DNA of 64,000 nt from Lithobates sylvaticus. Its lineage: Eukaryota > Chordata > Amphibia > Anura > Ranidae. Positions 21,345-32,821 of the stretch are shown piece by piece (positions within the stretch are counted from its first letter, which is position 1; every line of letters starts with the position of its first letter). The DNA is taken from assembly GCA_028564925.1 (NCBI GenBank), contig CM053033.1, positions 84,179,468 through 84,243,467 on the forward strand. The letters run 5' to 3'. The notes under the pieces are model-generated. The model was not told the DNA's origin. It did no database searches and saw only the letters and a program-made list of their open reading frames with translations. A program made the position numbers and the translations under genes.

Positions 21345-22000
21345 CCTCTATCACCAATAGATTGCATTGCATGAATCTATCTATCTATGGCTGCTGCTGC
21401 CACCCCCTATTCAGGCGCCCGGACAATTTTCAGGCGCAGGTGCCTGAATTACAGTGGCAGGGGGTGTTTTTGAAGCACCTGATTAGAGCCATAGGCTCTA
21501 ATATGCGTCAAAAAAGGTGACCTGCGAAAAGTGAATGAATATTTGCTTTCCTAAAACTAAACTGCCTCTCCGCCAATCAGGTGCTCAGGTCTGCTACCTG
21601 TCACCTGATTGGCTGAAACGACAGGTGCCACTTTTGGACACCTATCACTGGTGTCCAATAGTGGAGACAGGAGATGAGGACAGCAGGAGATGCAAGAAGG
21701 ACCCCCATGAAGGACCCCTCTCGTTGCCGTCACCTGCTGCCCCACCAAGACTGGGTAAGTGCTGGGCAGACGGCGAGTGGGCAGGGGTCACACTGGGGGC
21801 ATTCAAGGGCACATTGGCAGCATTTGATGGGCACACTGGCAGAATATGATGGCACACTGGCAGCGTTTGATGGGTACAGTGGCTGCAATTGAGGGACACA
21901 GTGGCAGCGTTTGAGGGACACATTGGCAGCGTTTGAGGGACACATTGGCAGCGTTTGAGGGACACAGTGGCAGCATTTGAGGGACACAGTGGCAGCGTTG
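21345..22000 (-). mobile_element. Truncated inverted copy of the minisatellite-bearing hAT element
   Basis: Starts in the TGCATGAATCTATCTAT block and proceeds through the CAGCCAATCAGG region to an array of GTTTGAGGGACACAGTGGCA units (about 21770-22000). Compared with 4872-5641 it lacks the outer end beyond the array. Confidence 0.7.
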
Positions 22001-22942
22001 CCCTTAGGTTATTGCAAGATGAATTGGCAGACTCCGAGACTTCAATAGGAGGACAGCCACCCAGGAAAAGGCATCCAGCAAGACGCCACATCTGCATGTA
22101 CAGGAATGCTGTCTCTGGAACAGTCTTTAACAGTTCCAAACACAAGGCTCAAGAGTTCCTTCACTTTCACTACAATCACTCCTTGTAGTTCTTCAGCCCA
22201 CTGAGCTCCCAGTCTCTCACTAGACCCACTGATTCACTGTCACTGAATCCCTTGAGCTCCTTCAATCTTCACAGTGGTAACTTCCTCAAGCCTCACCCCT
22301 GCTTCTCTGCTGGGTCCCTTGGCACTCTAGATACCTCTCAAACTTCACCTCACTGGCCTGCTCTGTCCCTAGCCTGACACACAAGGCTGTTCTGCAAGCG
22401 TCACCTCCACTGGCTGAGTCCCTGGCTTGATTCCCACTGAAGTTTCCCGATTCTCCACCGTCCCCGGTTGGTGAGAATACTGATCCGGTACTTGCTTCAG
22501 TTACTCACTGTGGTCCCTGGTAATAAGGCGGATAGTCCCTTACTGGTGAAAGCTTCCCCTCTACCTCCGACTACGTCAGGTTCTCCAACCGACAGAAGCG
22601 TTACTTTTGGTTGGACTGCAAGCGGCAGTCCCAACCCTGCTCTAGTCTCTTGCTTCCGTATAGGCCCTCAGACAGCCTAGCAGCCAGATGTGCCCGGGAT
22701 AGGCCCTGAGACACCCCACATACCCATAACCTTACCTTGGGTTGCCCTTCTCATATCTAGCACCACCAAGTACCCGGCCACCTAGTGGTAGAAGAGAAAA
22801 GTGCAACAAGGCCAAACTTAGGGAGAAATCAATGGATCGCTAACAATTAACCAGGATTACTACTCCTGGCAAGTAAATTTGTGAGGAGCAACTCTGCCTA
22901 AACTCCAGGGTGCTACATATATGTGTATGCAATGTCTATGAG
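22001..22942. other. No gene recognised
   Basis: CT-rich plus-strand sequence (22190-22700) with no recognised repeat ends or gene. The block CTACTCCTGGCAAGTAAATTTG near 22860 was not matched to anything else in the window. Confidence 0.35.
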
Positions 22943-23424
22943 TTTCCCTGAGAAAAAGGTAGTCCAAAACGGCAGGCTTCTTAAAATCTGACTCTAGCCA
23001 GTTTTATTTTTTAAAAGTTGCATAAAAATAACAAACAAAACACAAAAACAGGAAATAAATCCTTGCCATTCAGGCACTAACTGAACTATGCAAGTTCCTA
23101 GCTCACAGGAGAAGGGCTTCTCACAGTCACCCACAAAACAAAGATAATGTAAACCTTTTCTCTCACAAATCAAACTTCACATAAGCAACTCCCATCGGTT
23201 TTGGTGTCCTGAGTCCAAGGCCAAGAACAACTCTTTGCTCCAGTCCTGCTTTATTTATACCACCTGTTGGTGGACACAAGTGGACCGCAAAATGTGGTCC
23301 GGAGAAAACCCCGCCAAGGTGGCTGGTAAAACCCAGACCGGATTCCACCTTAGCTCTCTGTAAATGAACGCATGCAAGGTGAAAAATAACGTCCATCAAT
23401 CACCTTGACTTTCATAATATCACA
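22943..23424 (-). repeat. Gypsy LTR (3' LTR by orientation)
   Basis: Shared with the other LTR: CGGCAGG(C/T)TTCTTAAAATC, CTTTATTTATA(C/T)CACCTGTTGG and ACTTTCATAATATCACA. About 480 bp; edges are approximate. Confidence 0.75.
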
Positions 23425-23608
23425 TATCCCCCCCCTCATCCAACCCACCACACCCCCACCACACCCCCCGCTCAAGTCCCTGCGGCTGAGAAACTTTTCC
23501 AAATAGACAATGGACACAGGAAGGCATCTGCATCATTTGAAGTTTCCCAGCTCTATGCTCCACTGTAAACTTAAATGCTTGAAGAGCAAGAAACCACCTT
23601 GTCACACG

Positions 23609-24486
23609 TAGTGGTGGCTGGTGCTCAAAAATATTGGGGGGCGCAAACAAACTGAAAAATTCTGAAAAAAAACATCAATTACAGCCTCACTGTGCCCATG
23701 AAATGCTGCCACTGTGCCCATCAAATAGTGCCACTGTGCCTCATTAAATGCTGCAAATATGCCCCGTCAAATGCTGCCACTGTGCCCATCAATTGCTGCC
23801 ACTGTGCCCCATCAAATGCTGGCACTGTGCCCCATCAAATGCAGCTACTGTGCCCATCAAATAGTGCCACTGTGCCTCATCAAATGGTGCCACTGTGCCT
23901 CCTCAAATGCTGCCACTGTGCCCCATCAAATGCTGCCACTATGACCCCCCCACCCACTCGCCATGTGCCCGGCACTTGCCCTGTCTCAGTGGAGGGTCAG
24001 GCATGTGCGTGACGGACGGTGGCGAGCGGTGGGACCTTGCAGCGGGTCAGACAGCGGCTCCTGTGTATTCCATGCGTCTCCTCCCCTCTTCCTGATAGGC
24101 GTCCAATCGCAGTGCCTGTCCTTTCAACCAATCAGGTGATGGGTAACAGACCAGAGAGGCGGTTTAGTGTTAGAAAAGTGAATATTCATTCGCTGTTCCA
24201 ACACACCTGGGTGAACTGCGAGCGCAATGCTTTGCGCTTGCAGTTCACCTTTTTTGAAGCCTGTTAGAGCCTAGGGCTCTAATCAGGTGCTTCAAAAAAA
24301 AAAAACCCTGCTGCTGTAATTCAAGCGTCTGGCATCCAGAAAAGGGCCGGACACCTGAATAGGGGGTGGCGGTGGTGGTAATGGATAGATTCATGCAATG
24401 CATGAATCTATCCATTAGTCATAGAGGGGGGTGGCTGGAGAGAATAGGCGGGGCACGTCGCCCCCTTAATGGACACACCTCCACTG
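23609..24486. mobile_element. hAT-type minisatellite-bearing element inserted in the Gypsy fossil
   Basis: TAGTGGTGGCTGGTGC at the left and CACACCTCCACTG at the right are flanked by a perfect 8-bp duplication GTCACACG (23601-23608 and 24487-24494). It has the same layout as 4872-5641, including the TGCATGAATCTATCCAT block near the right end. Confidence 0.92.
23695..23945 (+). repeat. Minisatellite, unit about 23 bp (CACTGTGCCCCATCAAATGC)
   Basis: About eleven units of the same repeat as at 4970-5216, inside the hAT-type element. Overlapping frames here are repeat artefacts. Confidence 0.9.
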
Positions 24487-25504
24487 GTCACACGACTGTT
24501 TTTCTCCTTGTTATCACACATCCCTTTGAGAAGGGGCGTGATCAGTGACTAGTTTGAATGGTCTCCCCAACAGGTAACATTTCAGGGCATCTGGGGCCCA
24601 TTTGATAGCTAAACATTCCTTCTCAATAATGGCATTGTTTTTCTACTGTCTGTTAAGCTTCCTGCTCAGGTAGACCACTGGGTGCTCCTCCCTGTCTGAT
24701 TTGGGAGAGTACAGCACCCAGTCCCACATTGGAGGCGTCTGTCTGTAGCACAGATTCCTTTGTGAAATCTGGGGTCATGAACACAGATTGTACACAAAGA
24801 GCCTGCTTCAACATTTGAAATGCCTTTTCTGCCTCAGGAAGGATTCCACTTAATCATGACTGACACTCTACCTTTCGTCAAATCTGTCAGTGGGGCTGCA
24901 ATAGCGGCAAAATTGGGTATAAAACGCCTGTAGTACCCTGTGATCCCCAGAAATGCACAGACGTGCTTTTCATTTATAGCTTGGGGCCACTTTTCAATCT
25001 TACTGATCTGAGGCTTGATCAGCCTGTATCAAGTCATGCATCTGGGAGCGGGGTGGCTTGTCAGTACTGTATGCCCACTGATGCACCGCTTAGCCCCGGC
25101 TGCAATGGTGACGCCCTGGCGTACAAGTATCTCAGCCTTCAATGTCTCATAGTCCTGGGCAGCATCTGGTTCCTTTTGGGGTTCTCCTGTTAGAAAGGGT
25201 GCTAGCAGTCCTGCCCATTGCTGTTTTTGCCATCCTTCCCGAACAGCAACTCTTTCAAAAGTTGCGAGGTAAACTTCCACATCATTTACAGGTAATAGCT
25301 GGCATGTGCCATTTTCTGTTCAAATGGCAACAGACCTGCGGACCCCTTCTTTAATTCCACCAGGCCTCCACAAACTGGCTATTCGCCTCCTCCTGCTGCT
25401 GACAGTTGGTTTTCTGCTGGGTTGCAGTGGCCTTCAGCAGGGCTCTTAACACATCCTCCATCTTTCCACTTGTTCAGGAAGATGCCCGCCCAAATCCACC
25501 ATAT

Positions 25505-26570
25505 GTCAAGGGTGAGCTCAATAGGGATCACCTTCCCTGGGAAAAAGGTAGCCCAAACGGCAGGTTTCTTAAAATCTGACTTGTAGCCAGTTTTTTTTTT
25601 TAAAAGGTTGCATAAAAATAACAAAAACAGAAAATAAATCCTTGCCATCCAGGCACTAACTGAACATTGCACGTTCCTAGCTCACAGGAAAAGGGCTTCT
25701 CCCAGTCGCCCACAAAACAAAGATAATGCAAACCTTTTCTCTCACAAATCAAACGTCACATGAGCAGCTCTCTTCAATTTTGGTGTCCTGAGTCCCAGAC
25801 CAAGAGCAACTCTTTTCTCCAGTCCTGCTTTATTTATATCACCTGTTGGTGGACACAAGTGGACCACAAAATCTGGTCCGGTGTTCTGTCGAGAAGTGCC
25901 CCCCATCGAATGGTGCCTGGTATGTACTGCGCATGAGCCGTACGGTACAGCACAACAGCTGATTTGCCGACCAGCTGAGCTAACGTAACCAGGGCGCATG
26001 CGCACATCGTAGGAGGTATCTCTCGATGGGAGATACCATTTCACAGGCACAATTTAAACCTATACAAACCGTGGGGGAGACCGTAGTGCTCAGATTGTGC
26101 ATCACTGCTGCTGGAGGGCTGCTAGTGGCTGTGTTGTGACCCGACTTTTCACCCAGGCAAAACCGGCTGCTCAACACAGCAAACCCGCCCTGCAACACAG
26201 ACAAAACCGGACCATCAGCACACTGTAAAGCCTCCCTGCAACAGCGAGGCACAATGTGAGAACTACGGTCTCCCCCCCGCTGTTTGTATAGGTTTCAATT
26301 GTGGCCGTGAAATAGTATCTCCCATCCAGAGATGCCTCCTACAATGTGTGATTGCGCCCTGGTCACGTCACTCCAGCTGATCGGCAAATCAGCTCATGTG
26401 CGGCTCCATCCTGTGCATGCGCGGGCACTTCTTGACAGAATACCGGAACCAACCCTGCCAAGGTGGCTGGTAAAACCCAGACTGGATTCCACGTTAGTTC
26501 TCTGTAAATGAACACATGCAAGGTGAAACGTATCGTCCTTCAATCACCTCGCCTTTCATAATGTCACAGT
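25505..26570 (-). repeat. Gypsy LTR (5' LTR by orientation), split by a MITE
   Basis: Matches the LTR at 22943-23424 on both sides of the insertion at 25883-26440, for example GGTGTCCTGAGTCC before it and GCCAAGGTGGCTGGTAAAAC after it. Confidence 0.75.
25883..26440. mobile_element. Palindromic MITE (TTCTGTCGAGAAGTGCCC ends) in the LTR
   Basis: TTCTGTCGAGAAGTGCCC is mirrored by GGGCACTTCTTGACAGAA. Further blocks (CTGATTTGCCGA, GGAGATACCATTTCAC, ACCGTAGT) are inverted around a centre near 26160. CCGG occurs just outside each end, a possible target duplication. Confidence 0.8.
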
Positions 26571-27961
26571 GTCTGTATACAGTGCCTTGAAAAAGTATTC
26601 ATACACCTTGAAATTTTCCCCATTTTGTCAGGTTACAACCAAAAATATAAATGTATTTTATTGGGATGAAATGTGACAGACCAACACAAAGTGACACATA
26701 ATTGTGAAGTGGAAGGAAAATGATAAATGGTTTTCAATTCTTTTTACAAATAAATATCTTAAAAGTGTGGCGTGCATTTGTATTCAGCCCCCTTTGCTCT
26801 GATACCCCTAACTAAATACTAGTGGAATCTGATTAGTAAATAGAGTCCACCTGTGTGTAATTTAATCTCAGTATAAATACAGCTGTTATGTGAAGCCTTC
26901 AGAGCTTTGTTAGAAAACCTTAGTGAACAAATAGCATCATGAAGGCCAAGAAACACACCAGACAGGTCAGGGATAAAGTTGTGGAGAAATTTAAAACAGG
27001 GTTAGGTTATAAATAAATATCCAAAGCTTTAAACATCTCACAGAGCACTGTTTAATTCATCATCTAAAAATGGAAAGAGTATGGCACAGCTGCAAACCTA
27101 CCAAGACATGGCCATCCACCTAAACGGACAGGTCAGGCAAGGAGAGCATTAATCAGAAGCAGCCAAGAGGCCCATGGTAACTCTGGAGGAGCTGCAGAGA
27201 TCCACAGCTCAGGTGGGAGAATCTGTCCACGGGACAACTATTATGTTGCGTACACACAATCGGATTTTCCGACAACAAATGTTCGATGGGAGCTTGTTGT
27301 CAGAAATTCTGAACGTGTGTAGGCTCCATCGGACATTTTTTGTCGGAATTTCTGACAACAAAAATTTGAGAGCTGGATCTCAAATTTTCCAACAACAAAA
27401 TCCATTCCGAGCGTGTGTACATAATTCCGACGCACAAAATTCCATGCATGCTCTGAATCAAGTACAAGACGAAAGCACTAGTAAAACTATCGTTTGTAAT
27501 GGAGATAGCACGTTAGTCACGCTGCAAATTTTGAAATATTTCAATGCAGTGCATTCTCTTCTTCTTAATGCTAGAATAAGTTGTTTTGCAGCTGATATTC
27601 TGACAAACTGATTTCTTTCTTATTTCTTGTGATCTCATGAATAAAAAAATGTTCTTTTTGCCAGATCTCCAGAATAATGTTTTTAATTTTTGTTTATAGC
27701 AATCTCCTTTTTTTTTTTTTGGAAATCAAGATCTTTTTTTTTTTTTTTTCTAGTGATCTCCATAATATTTTATTTTCGTTTTGTGTGTCAAGTTACCACA
27801 ACACCATTATTATCTTGTATTTTTTAACCTCAAGGAGATCGGTTGGTGTTGGTGTACCTTGTTAATTTGACATTGTATTTTTGAAATGTACATGCCTACT
27901 CACAAACAAACTGTCCTTTTTTAATTATAACACATAGCCAATGATTTAAGAAAAAATATAT

Positions 27962-28340
27962 ACATTTATTAGGGGTCATAACCAAATAAAAAGGAAGGCA
28001 ACGCTGGATAAACTGGTGAAATTAGCGAAGCCTTTGTACCCCAGGGCACACATCAACTATTTGACAGGCAAAATTGGGACCCTGAGGAGTCCATTTAATA
28101 GGGAGCAGAATCCGGTCCAGGACTCTGAGAGATCAGGAACAGCAGCAGATGACATATATGGCCACAGGCTGTGGTCTTACAACAGCCTGCGTCTTTTGCC
28201 AGACCAGACCAGACCGAACCCAGGCCATCACTCTCTTGTCTTCCTTACACGCTTGCTTCCAGGCTGTGGCTCTGGTGTTGGAGTTGTGGCAGGAGGTGGA
28301 GGAGGAGGAGGAGGAGGAGATTGATCCAACTCACACAGGT
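27962..28340 (+). pseudogene. MADF/Myb-SANT-like DNA-binding gene fragment
   Basis: The plus frame in phase with 28016 reads LDKLVKLAKPLYPRAHINYL, then GKIGTLRSPFNREQNPV, RSGTAADDIYGHRLWSYNSL and LLPDQTRPNPGHHS. The ADD(I/V)Y...LW.Y..L.FL.DQ..PRPS pattern is what I associate with MADF-domain proteins accompanying Harbinger-type transposons. An initiating N-terminus with the first helix is not visible, and the tail runs into a Gly-rich (GGA)n tract at 28286-28320. It may be a second DNA-binding gene of the same element or the relic of another. Confidence rests on the motif alone. Confidence 0.5.
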
Positions 28341-28800
28341 GGGTTTTGCTTGTGATTTCGCCCCTCAACCCCTTATTTAGGTTCATATATATATCAGTTC
28401 CTCACAAATGAGGTGTTGGCCCACCTCCATTTGATGCATTTTGTTGGCAGCCATGCTGGCATAGGCCTCCAGAAGACTGGTGGGGATTCTGAGGGCTGCA
28501 GAAGCCTGCCGAATTAATCCAAGTGCTGGCTCCTCCACCCTCCTCCGCTTTCTGGGCCTTTTTTATTGAAGGCGGAGGGGAGGGACCTAAGCAGTATAGG
28601 CCACTGATACCCCAAGTTAAAATTGCACCTTTGCTAGAATGATCAGCGTTTTCGCTACTCCGTCCTCTGCTCACAGATTGTACATACGATGCACGCGTGT
28701 TACGCTTTATATACACTGCGCATGCGTGAAACTCCGCCCGCCCCTGACCAGCTTTATAGTATATTCCCGCCCCTTGTCTTTTGGTGCAGTGCGAGAGCAC

Positions 28801-29779
28801 ATGGCGGAGAGACAACAGGTGCATGAAGACAGCAGATACGACGAAAGCCCAGAGCCACGAACATCCCGATCCCGGATGAGATTTAAGGCCTCTAATATGT
28901 CCTTTGTAGAGATGGTGGACATCTTGAAGAGGGCCGACTATGATGAGAAGCATGGACCTTACCCAAACCCAAATGTCAGAAAGGCCAAGATTATGACTAA
29001 AGTTGTGAAAAGTGTGCAGAAGAATTTTGGGGTACGGAGATCCAAGGATCAACTGAGGAAACGATGGTCAGATCTCAAATTGAGGGAGCAGGATCAGTAC
29101 AGAAAAATCAAGAGTGCTGCAAAAAAGTAAGTATTTTGTCGCGTGTTCCTATTCTTCTTATTACGTTTGTGCTGCTCCATGTGCTTTTCTTTACTGGTGT
29201 ACAGTTTAAAATGGCAAGTTTCAGGTTCGTGGGCACAGTAATCGTTCGTAGTAAACATCGTTCGTTCGCCCACTAATACACTGTTTTTGCCAGGTGCAAG
29301 TTAACTACATTTGTTCAGGCCTATTTGTATTAAAAAAAGTTTAGTACATTGTTGTCTATATGGGTTTGTAACTAAAATGAAATGCAAACTTGATTCAGTG
29401 TAAGGAGAGGACACTCAGCAGCTGTTTACACATCTGGACACAGGAACACTAGTGTGGGACTCCAGAACAAACTTTTTAGGATGTCCCACACAGGTACTCC
29501 AGTTGATACTAGGGGTCTAGTGACCACAACAGGTGAGTGTCTGAGACCACAGCTTCAGGTAATAGATGTATGCCTGCATATTTATAATACATGGTGTGTT
29601 TTTTTATTTTAGGTGATGTGGATGTTGTGGAAGAAGAATCTCATTTCACAAGTGCAAGTGCACACGTCCTCATCGGGGAGATCATGGTGTGCAATCGGGA
29701 TTTACAGAAGATCAAGGAAGACATCAATGATGTTGAAAAAAGACTCAAAAACATCATTGATGTTTTAGACAGAATATAA
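28801..29779 (+). CDS. Myb/SANT-like protein of PIF/Harbinger, three exons
   Basis: Harbinger elements carry a transposase plus a Myb-like partner that helps bring the transposase to the DNA and nucleus. Proposed exons are 28801-29126, 29399-29532 and 29613-29779. The donors (GTAAGT, GTGAGT) and acceptors (TTGATTCAG, TTTATTTTAG) are good, and the phases match (2 then 1), giving about 208 residues ending at TAA. Exon 1 holds the domain: FKASNMSFVEMVDILKRADY, then KIMTKVVKSVQKNFGVRRS and KDQLRKRWSDLKLREQ. Exon 3 ends in a likely coiled coil (DLQKIKEDINDVEKRLKNII). A TATA-like TTTATAGTATA lies 40-50 bp upstream of the ATG. The frame is open throughout although the transposase is gone. Exon 2 is the least certain. 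Confidence 0.65.
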
Positions 29780-30071
29780 AACAAACCAAAATGTTATAAT
29801 TTTTTTATTTTTATTAGAACTTTTCTAAAAAATGTTGAAAGCCAAATTTTAAAGATGCACACAGTGTGTCAACATGTGCTGTCCGCCATCACGGATTTGC
29901 ATAAATCAGGCCATTATCGTCACTCCAAAAAATGTATTCAGGGTGCTGAAAATGATGACTATTATTATCATTAATGCATTACATACATTAACAACAAAAA
30001 GAAGGTGTGAACCTAGGAGACAGCTAAAAGAAACACAAGCAGTAAATCAAAGGAAATATTTTTAATTTTAA

Positions 30072-30996
30072 CCGATTGCCGACCAGCCACCGCAGTTGTA
30101 CTGAAGCAACATGGCTCGGCTGTGCGAAGCGTCGCTATGTTACGTCGTTAACATAGACGCTCACTAGGGGGCGGGTGCGCGCCGCCGGAGGCGCGATCCC
30201 CCAGCTTGCTCCCCGAGCTGATGCAAGTGCCTGATGGTCTCGATCACCACCGGGCTCCCCGCGATCACTCGGGGCACACGGAGAACCCGGAACTGTGTGT
30301 GTAAACATTGATATTGAGATATTGACAGATCGTCTGTTCATACAGAGTATGAGTTTCCCTGCACAGTCCCATCCCCCCTTCAGTTAGGGCACACATTAAC
30401 CCCTTCACTGCCCTCTAGTTTTAACCCCTTCGCTGCCAGTGAGATTTTTTACAGTAATCAATGCATTTTTAATCGCACTAATCGCTGTATTAATGCCAAT
30501 GGTCCCAAAAATGTGTCAAAATTGTCCGACGTGTCCGCCATAATGTCGCAGTCATGATACAAATCGATGATCGCCACCAAAAATTATTAATAAAAAATGC
30601 AATAAAACTATCCCCTATTTTTGTAGACGCTATAACATTTGCGCAAACCAATCAATATACGCTTATTGCGATTTTTTTTTTACCAAACATATGTAGAAGA
30701 ATACGTATCCGCCTAAACTGAGGGAAAGAAATGTTTATATATTTTTTGGGAATATTTATTATAGCAAAAAGTAAAAAATAATGCGTTTTTCAAAATTGTC
30801 ACTGTTTATAGCGCAAAAAATAAAAATAGGTGATCAAATACCACCAAAAAAAACTCTATTTGTGGGAAAAAAAAGGACGTCAATTTTGTTTGGGAGCCAC
30901 ATCGCACGACCGTGCAATTGTCAGTTAAAGCGACGTAGTGCCGAATCGTAAAGTGCTCAGGTCTTTGGCCAGCTAAATGTTCCCGGGATTAAGCGG
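30072..30996 (+). mobile_element. TTAA-flanked dispersed repeat (CCGATTGCCGACC end)
   Basis: Left end CCGATTGCCGACC after TTAA; right end GGGATTAAGCGG. It has the same internal order as 39021-47350 in the opposite orientation (AACCCCTTCACTGCC, ATTTTTGGGACCATT-type block, TTTGCGCAAACCAATCAATA, CTCTATTTGTGGG). No TTAA remains at the right, and the transposase sequence beyond it on that side is missing. Confidence 0.75.
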
Positions 30997-31125
30997 GGTC
31001 CGTCACCTGGAGGTAATTCCTAAAATCATCCAGAATTATTCTCACGGATCTCCCGCAACAAAAGGCATATGAGAGAATTGGTCACGCTGGAGCAAACAAT
31101 TCTTCATCCATGAACTCGCCCTGTT
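30997..31125 (-). pseudogene. PIF/Harbinger transposase remnant (N-terminal region)
   Basis: On the minus strand the sequence reads RDQFSHMP, then (after a small shift) LLREIRENN and DDFRNYLQVTDP, a pattern typical of the region before the Harbinger DDE nuclease. The rest, including the whole catalytic core, is absent; the TTAA-flanked repeat begins at the break. Upstream on the minus strand (31430 to 31130) lies leader-like sequence with GTGCGTG-type short repeats. It is too short to say how close it is to known transposases. Confidence 0.55.
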
Positions 31126-32003
31126 CATGGACTGGACTTGGGTCAAAGTAAGAACCCTAACACCACAGCACGAACTGTACGATGAGTACGTACCCACAAC
31201 ATGGCTTCCAAAACGGTCGGCTGGTCAGAACGAACTAACAGAACGAAGTCAGAAACGAGCGGACAAAAACGCACTGAAAATCAAATACTTACTATAAATA
31301 GCACGCACTGAAACCCAGATGCAAACTGACTACACGCACTGAAAACCAGATACGAACCCACAAGCACAAAGTGAAGAGCAGTAACGATCTGAAAAGCACC
31401 AGGCTGAAAAGCGCCAATCGTCTCTCACCAAACTTCTACTAACACGAGATTAGCTGAAGGAGCCCAAAGGGTGGTGCACTGGCTATTGAACTTCCTCTTT
31501 ATAGTGCCATCATACGCGTTGTACGTCAGCGCGTTCTTGACAATCAGAATTTCCGACAACATTTGTGTGACCGTGTGTATGCAAGACAAGCTTGAGCCAA
31601 CATCCGTCAGGAAAAAAATCCCAGGACTTCGTTGTCGGAATGTCCGATCGTGTGTACGCAGCATTAGTCGTGCACTTTATGAATCTGGCATTTATGGAAG
31701 AGTGGCAAGAAAAAAGGCAATGTTGAAAGAAAGCCATAAGAAGTCCTGTTTGCAGTTTGCCAGAAGCCATGTGGGGGACACAGCACCAAGTTGGAAGAAG
31801 GTCCTCTGGTCAGATGAGACCTAAATTGAACTTTTTGGCCTAAAAGTAAAACGCTACGTGTGGCGGAAAACTAACACTGCACATCACCCTGAGCACATAT
31901 GAAACATGGTGGTGGCAGCATCATGTTGTGGGGATGCTTTTCTTCAGCAGGGACAGGGAAGCTGGTCAGAGTTGATGGGATGATGGATGGAGCCAAATAT
32001 AAC

Positions 32004-32364
32004 AAAACCGTGGATTTTTGTTCGAAGGATGTTGGCTCAAACTTGTCTTGCATACACACGGTCACACAAATATTCCGAACGCGAGAACGCAGTGACGTAC
32101 AACACGTACGACCGGACTATAAAAAGGAAGTTCAATAGCCAGTGCGGCTCCTTCTGCTTGATTTAGAGCATGCGTGAACTTTTGTGTGACAGACTTGTGT
32201 ACACTCAATCTGACTTTCTGACAACAAGTTTTGTTGGCGGCAAATTTGAGAACCTGCTATCAAACATTTGTTGGCGGAAATTCCGACAGCAAATGTTCGA
32301 TGGAGAATACACAAGCTCACATCGAACATTTCCCATCGGAAAATCTGACCGCGTGTACGCGGCA
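32004..32364. mobile_element. Harbinger-type MITE, left tip lost, inside Tc1
   Basis: The right end GCGTGTACGCGGCA is followed by TTA. The left begins at ACAAAACCGTGG, which is internal in the copy at 15355-15773, so the left tip and some Tc1 sequence were deleted. It contains GAAGTTCAATAGCCAGTGCG and CTTGCATACACACGGTCAC, both shared with the Harbinger right end. Confidence 0.8.
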
Positions 32365-32821
32365 TTAGTCTGCAAAAGACTTGAGACTGGGGCGAAGGTT
32401 CACCTTCCAGCAGGACAACGACTCTAAACATACAGTCAGAGCTACAATGGAATGGTTTAGATCAAAGCATAGCAAAGCAAGTCCAGACCTAAATCCAATT
32501 GGGAATCTGTGGCAAGACTTGAACATTGCTATTCACAGACGCTCTCCATCCAATCTGACAGAGCTTGAGCTATTTTGCAAAGCAGAATAGGCAAAAATGT
32601 CCCTCTCTAGATGTGCAAAGCTGTTAGAGGCTTCCCCAAAAATACTTGCAGCTGTAATTGCAGTAAAAGGTGCTTCTACAAAGTATTGACTGGGCTGAAT
32701 ACAAATGCACGCCACACTTTTCACATATTTATAAAAATAAAATGAAAACCAATTATCATTTTCCTACCACTTCATAATTATGTGCCACTTTGTGTTGGTC
32801 TATTACATAAAATCCCAATAA

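Larger units (their letters stand above)
22943..26570 (-). mobile_element. Ty3/Gypsy LTR-retrotransposon fossil, broken
   Basis: Two long direct repeats (about 22943-23424 and 25505-26570) bracket a shortened internal region whose minus strand shows RNase H and reverse-transcriptase-like remnants. It is inactive, with many breaks, and the internal region is much shorter than a full element. A hAT-type element (23609-24486) and a palindromic MITE (25883-26440) inserted later. The LTRs differ at a visible fraction of positions, so it is not recent. Confidence 0.8.
27244..31663. mobile_element. PIF/Harbinger element with Myb-like gene, transposase mostly lost
   Basis: Ends TGTTGCGTACACACAATCGG and TGCTGCGTACACACGATCGG (read inward), flanked by TTA (27241-27243 and 31664-31666). 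The other Tc1 copy reads GGACAACTATTAGTCGTGC across the site, so exactly one TTA is duplicated. Contents from the left: subterminal repeats, AT-rich DNA, a MADF-like fragment, a three-exon Myb-like gene, a TTAA-flanked repeat (30072-30996), and an N-terminal transposase remnant on the minus strand with its leader. Subterminal sequences match the MITEs at 15355, 32004 and 35611. Confidence 0.85.
26938..32700 (+). pseudogene. Tc1-type transposase pseudogene, in pieces
   Basis: Begins ATGAAGGCCAAGAAACAC and reads KAKKHTRQVRDKVVEKFKTG, then a stop where the related copy has Asn (GLGYKNISQ). Pieces lie at 26938-27240, 31667-32003 and 32368-32700, with several stops and shifts. The first catalytic block is recognisable near 31812 (SDET). 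In the last piece the second Asp is present (FQQDND) but the catalytic Glu is Gly (LNPIGNLWQDL, near 32500), and about nine residues between them are missing. It cannot encode an active enzyme. Family membership is secure from these blocks and the similarity to 54462-52700. Confidence 0.88.

Noticed and set aside
28402-29052. 216-codon minus-strand frame
   Set aside because: It is the antisense of the Myb-like exon 1 and its promoter region; codons are explained by the plus-strand gene.
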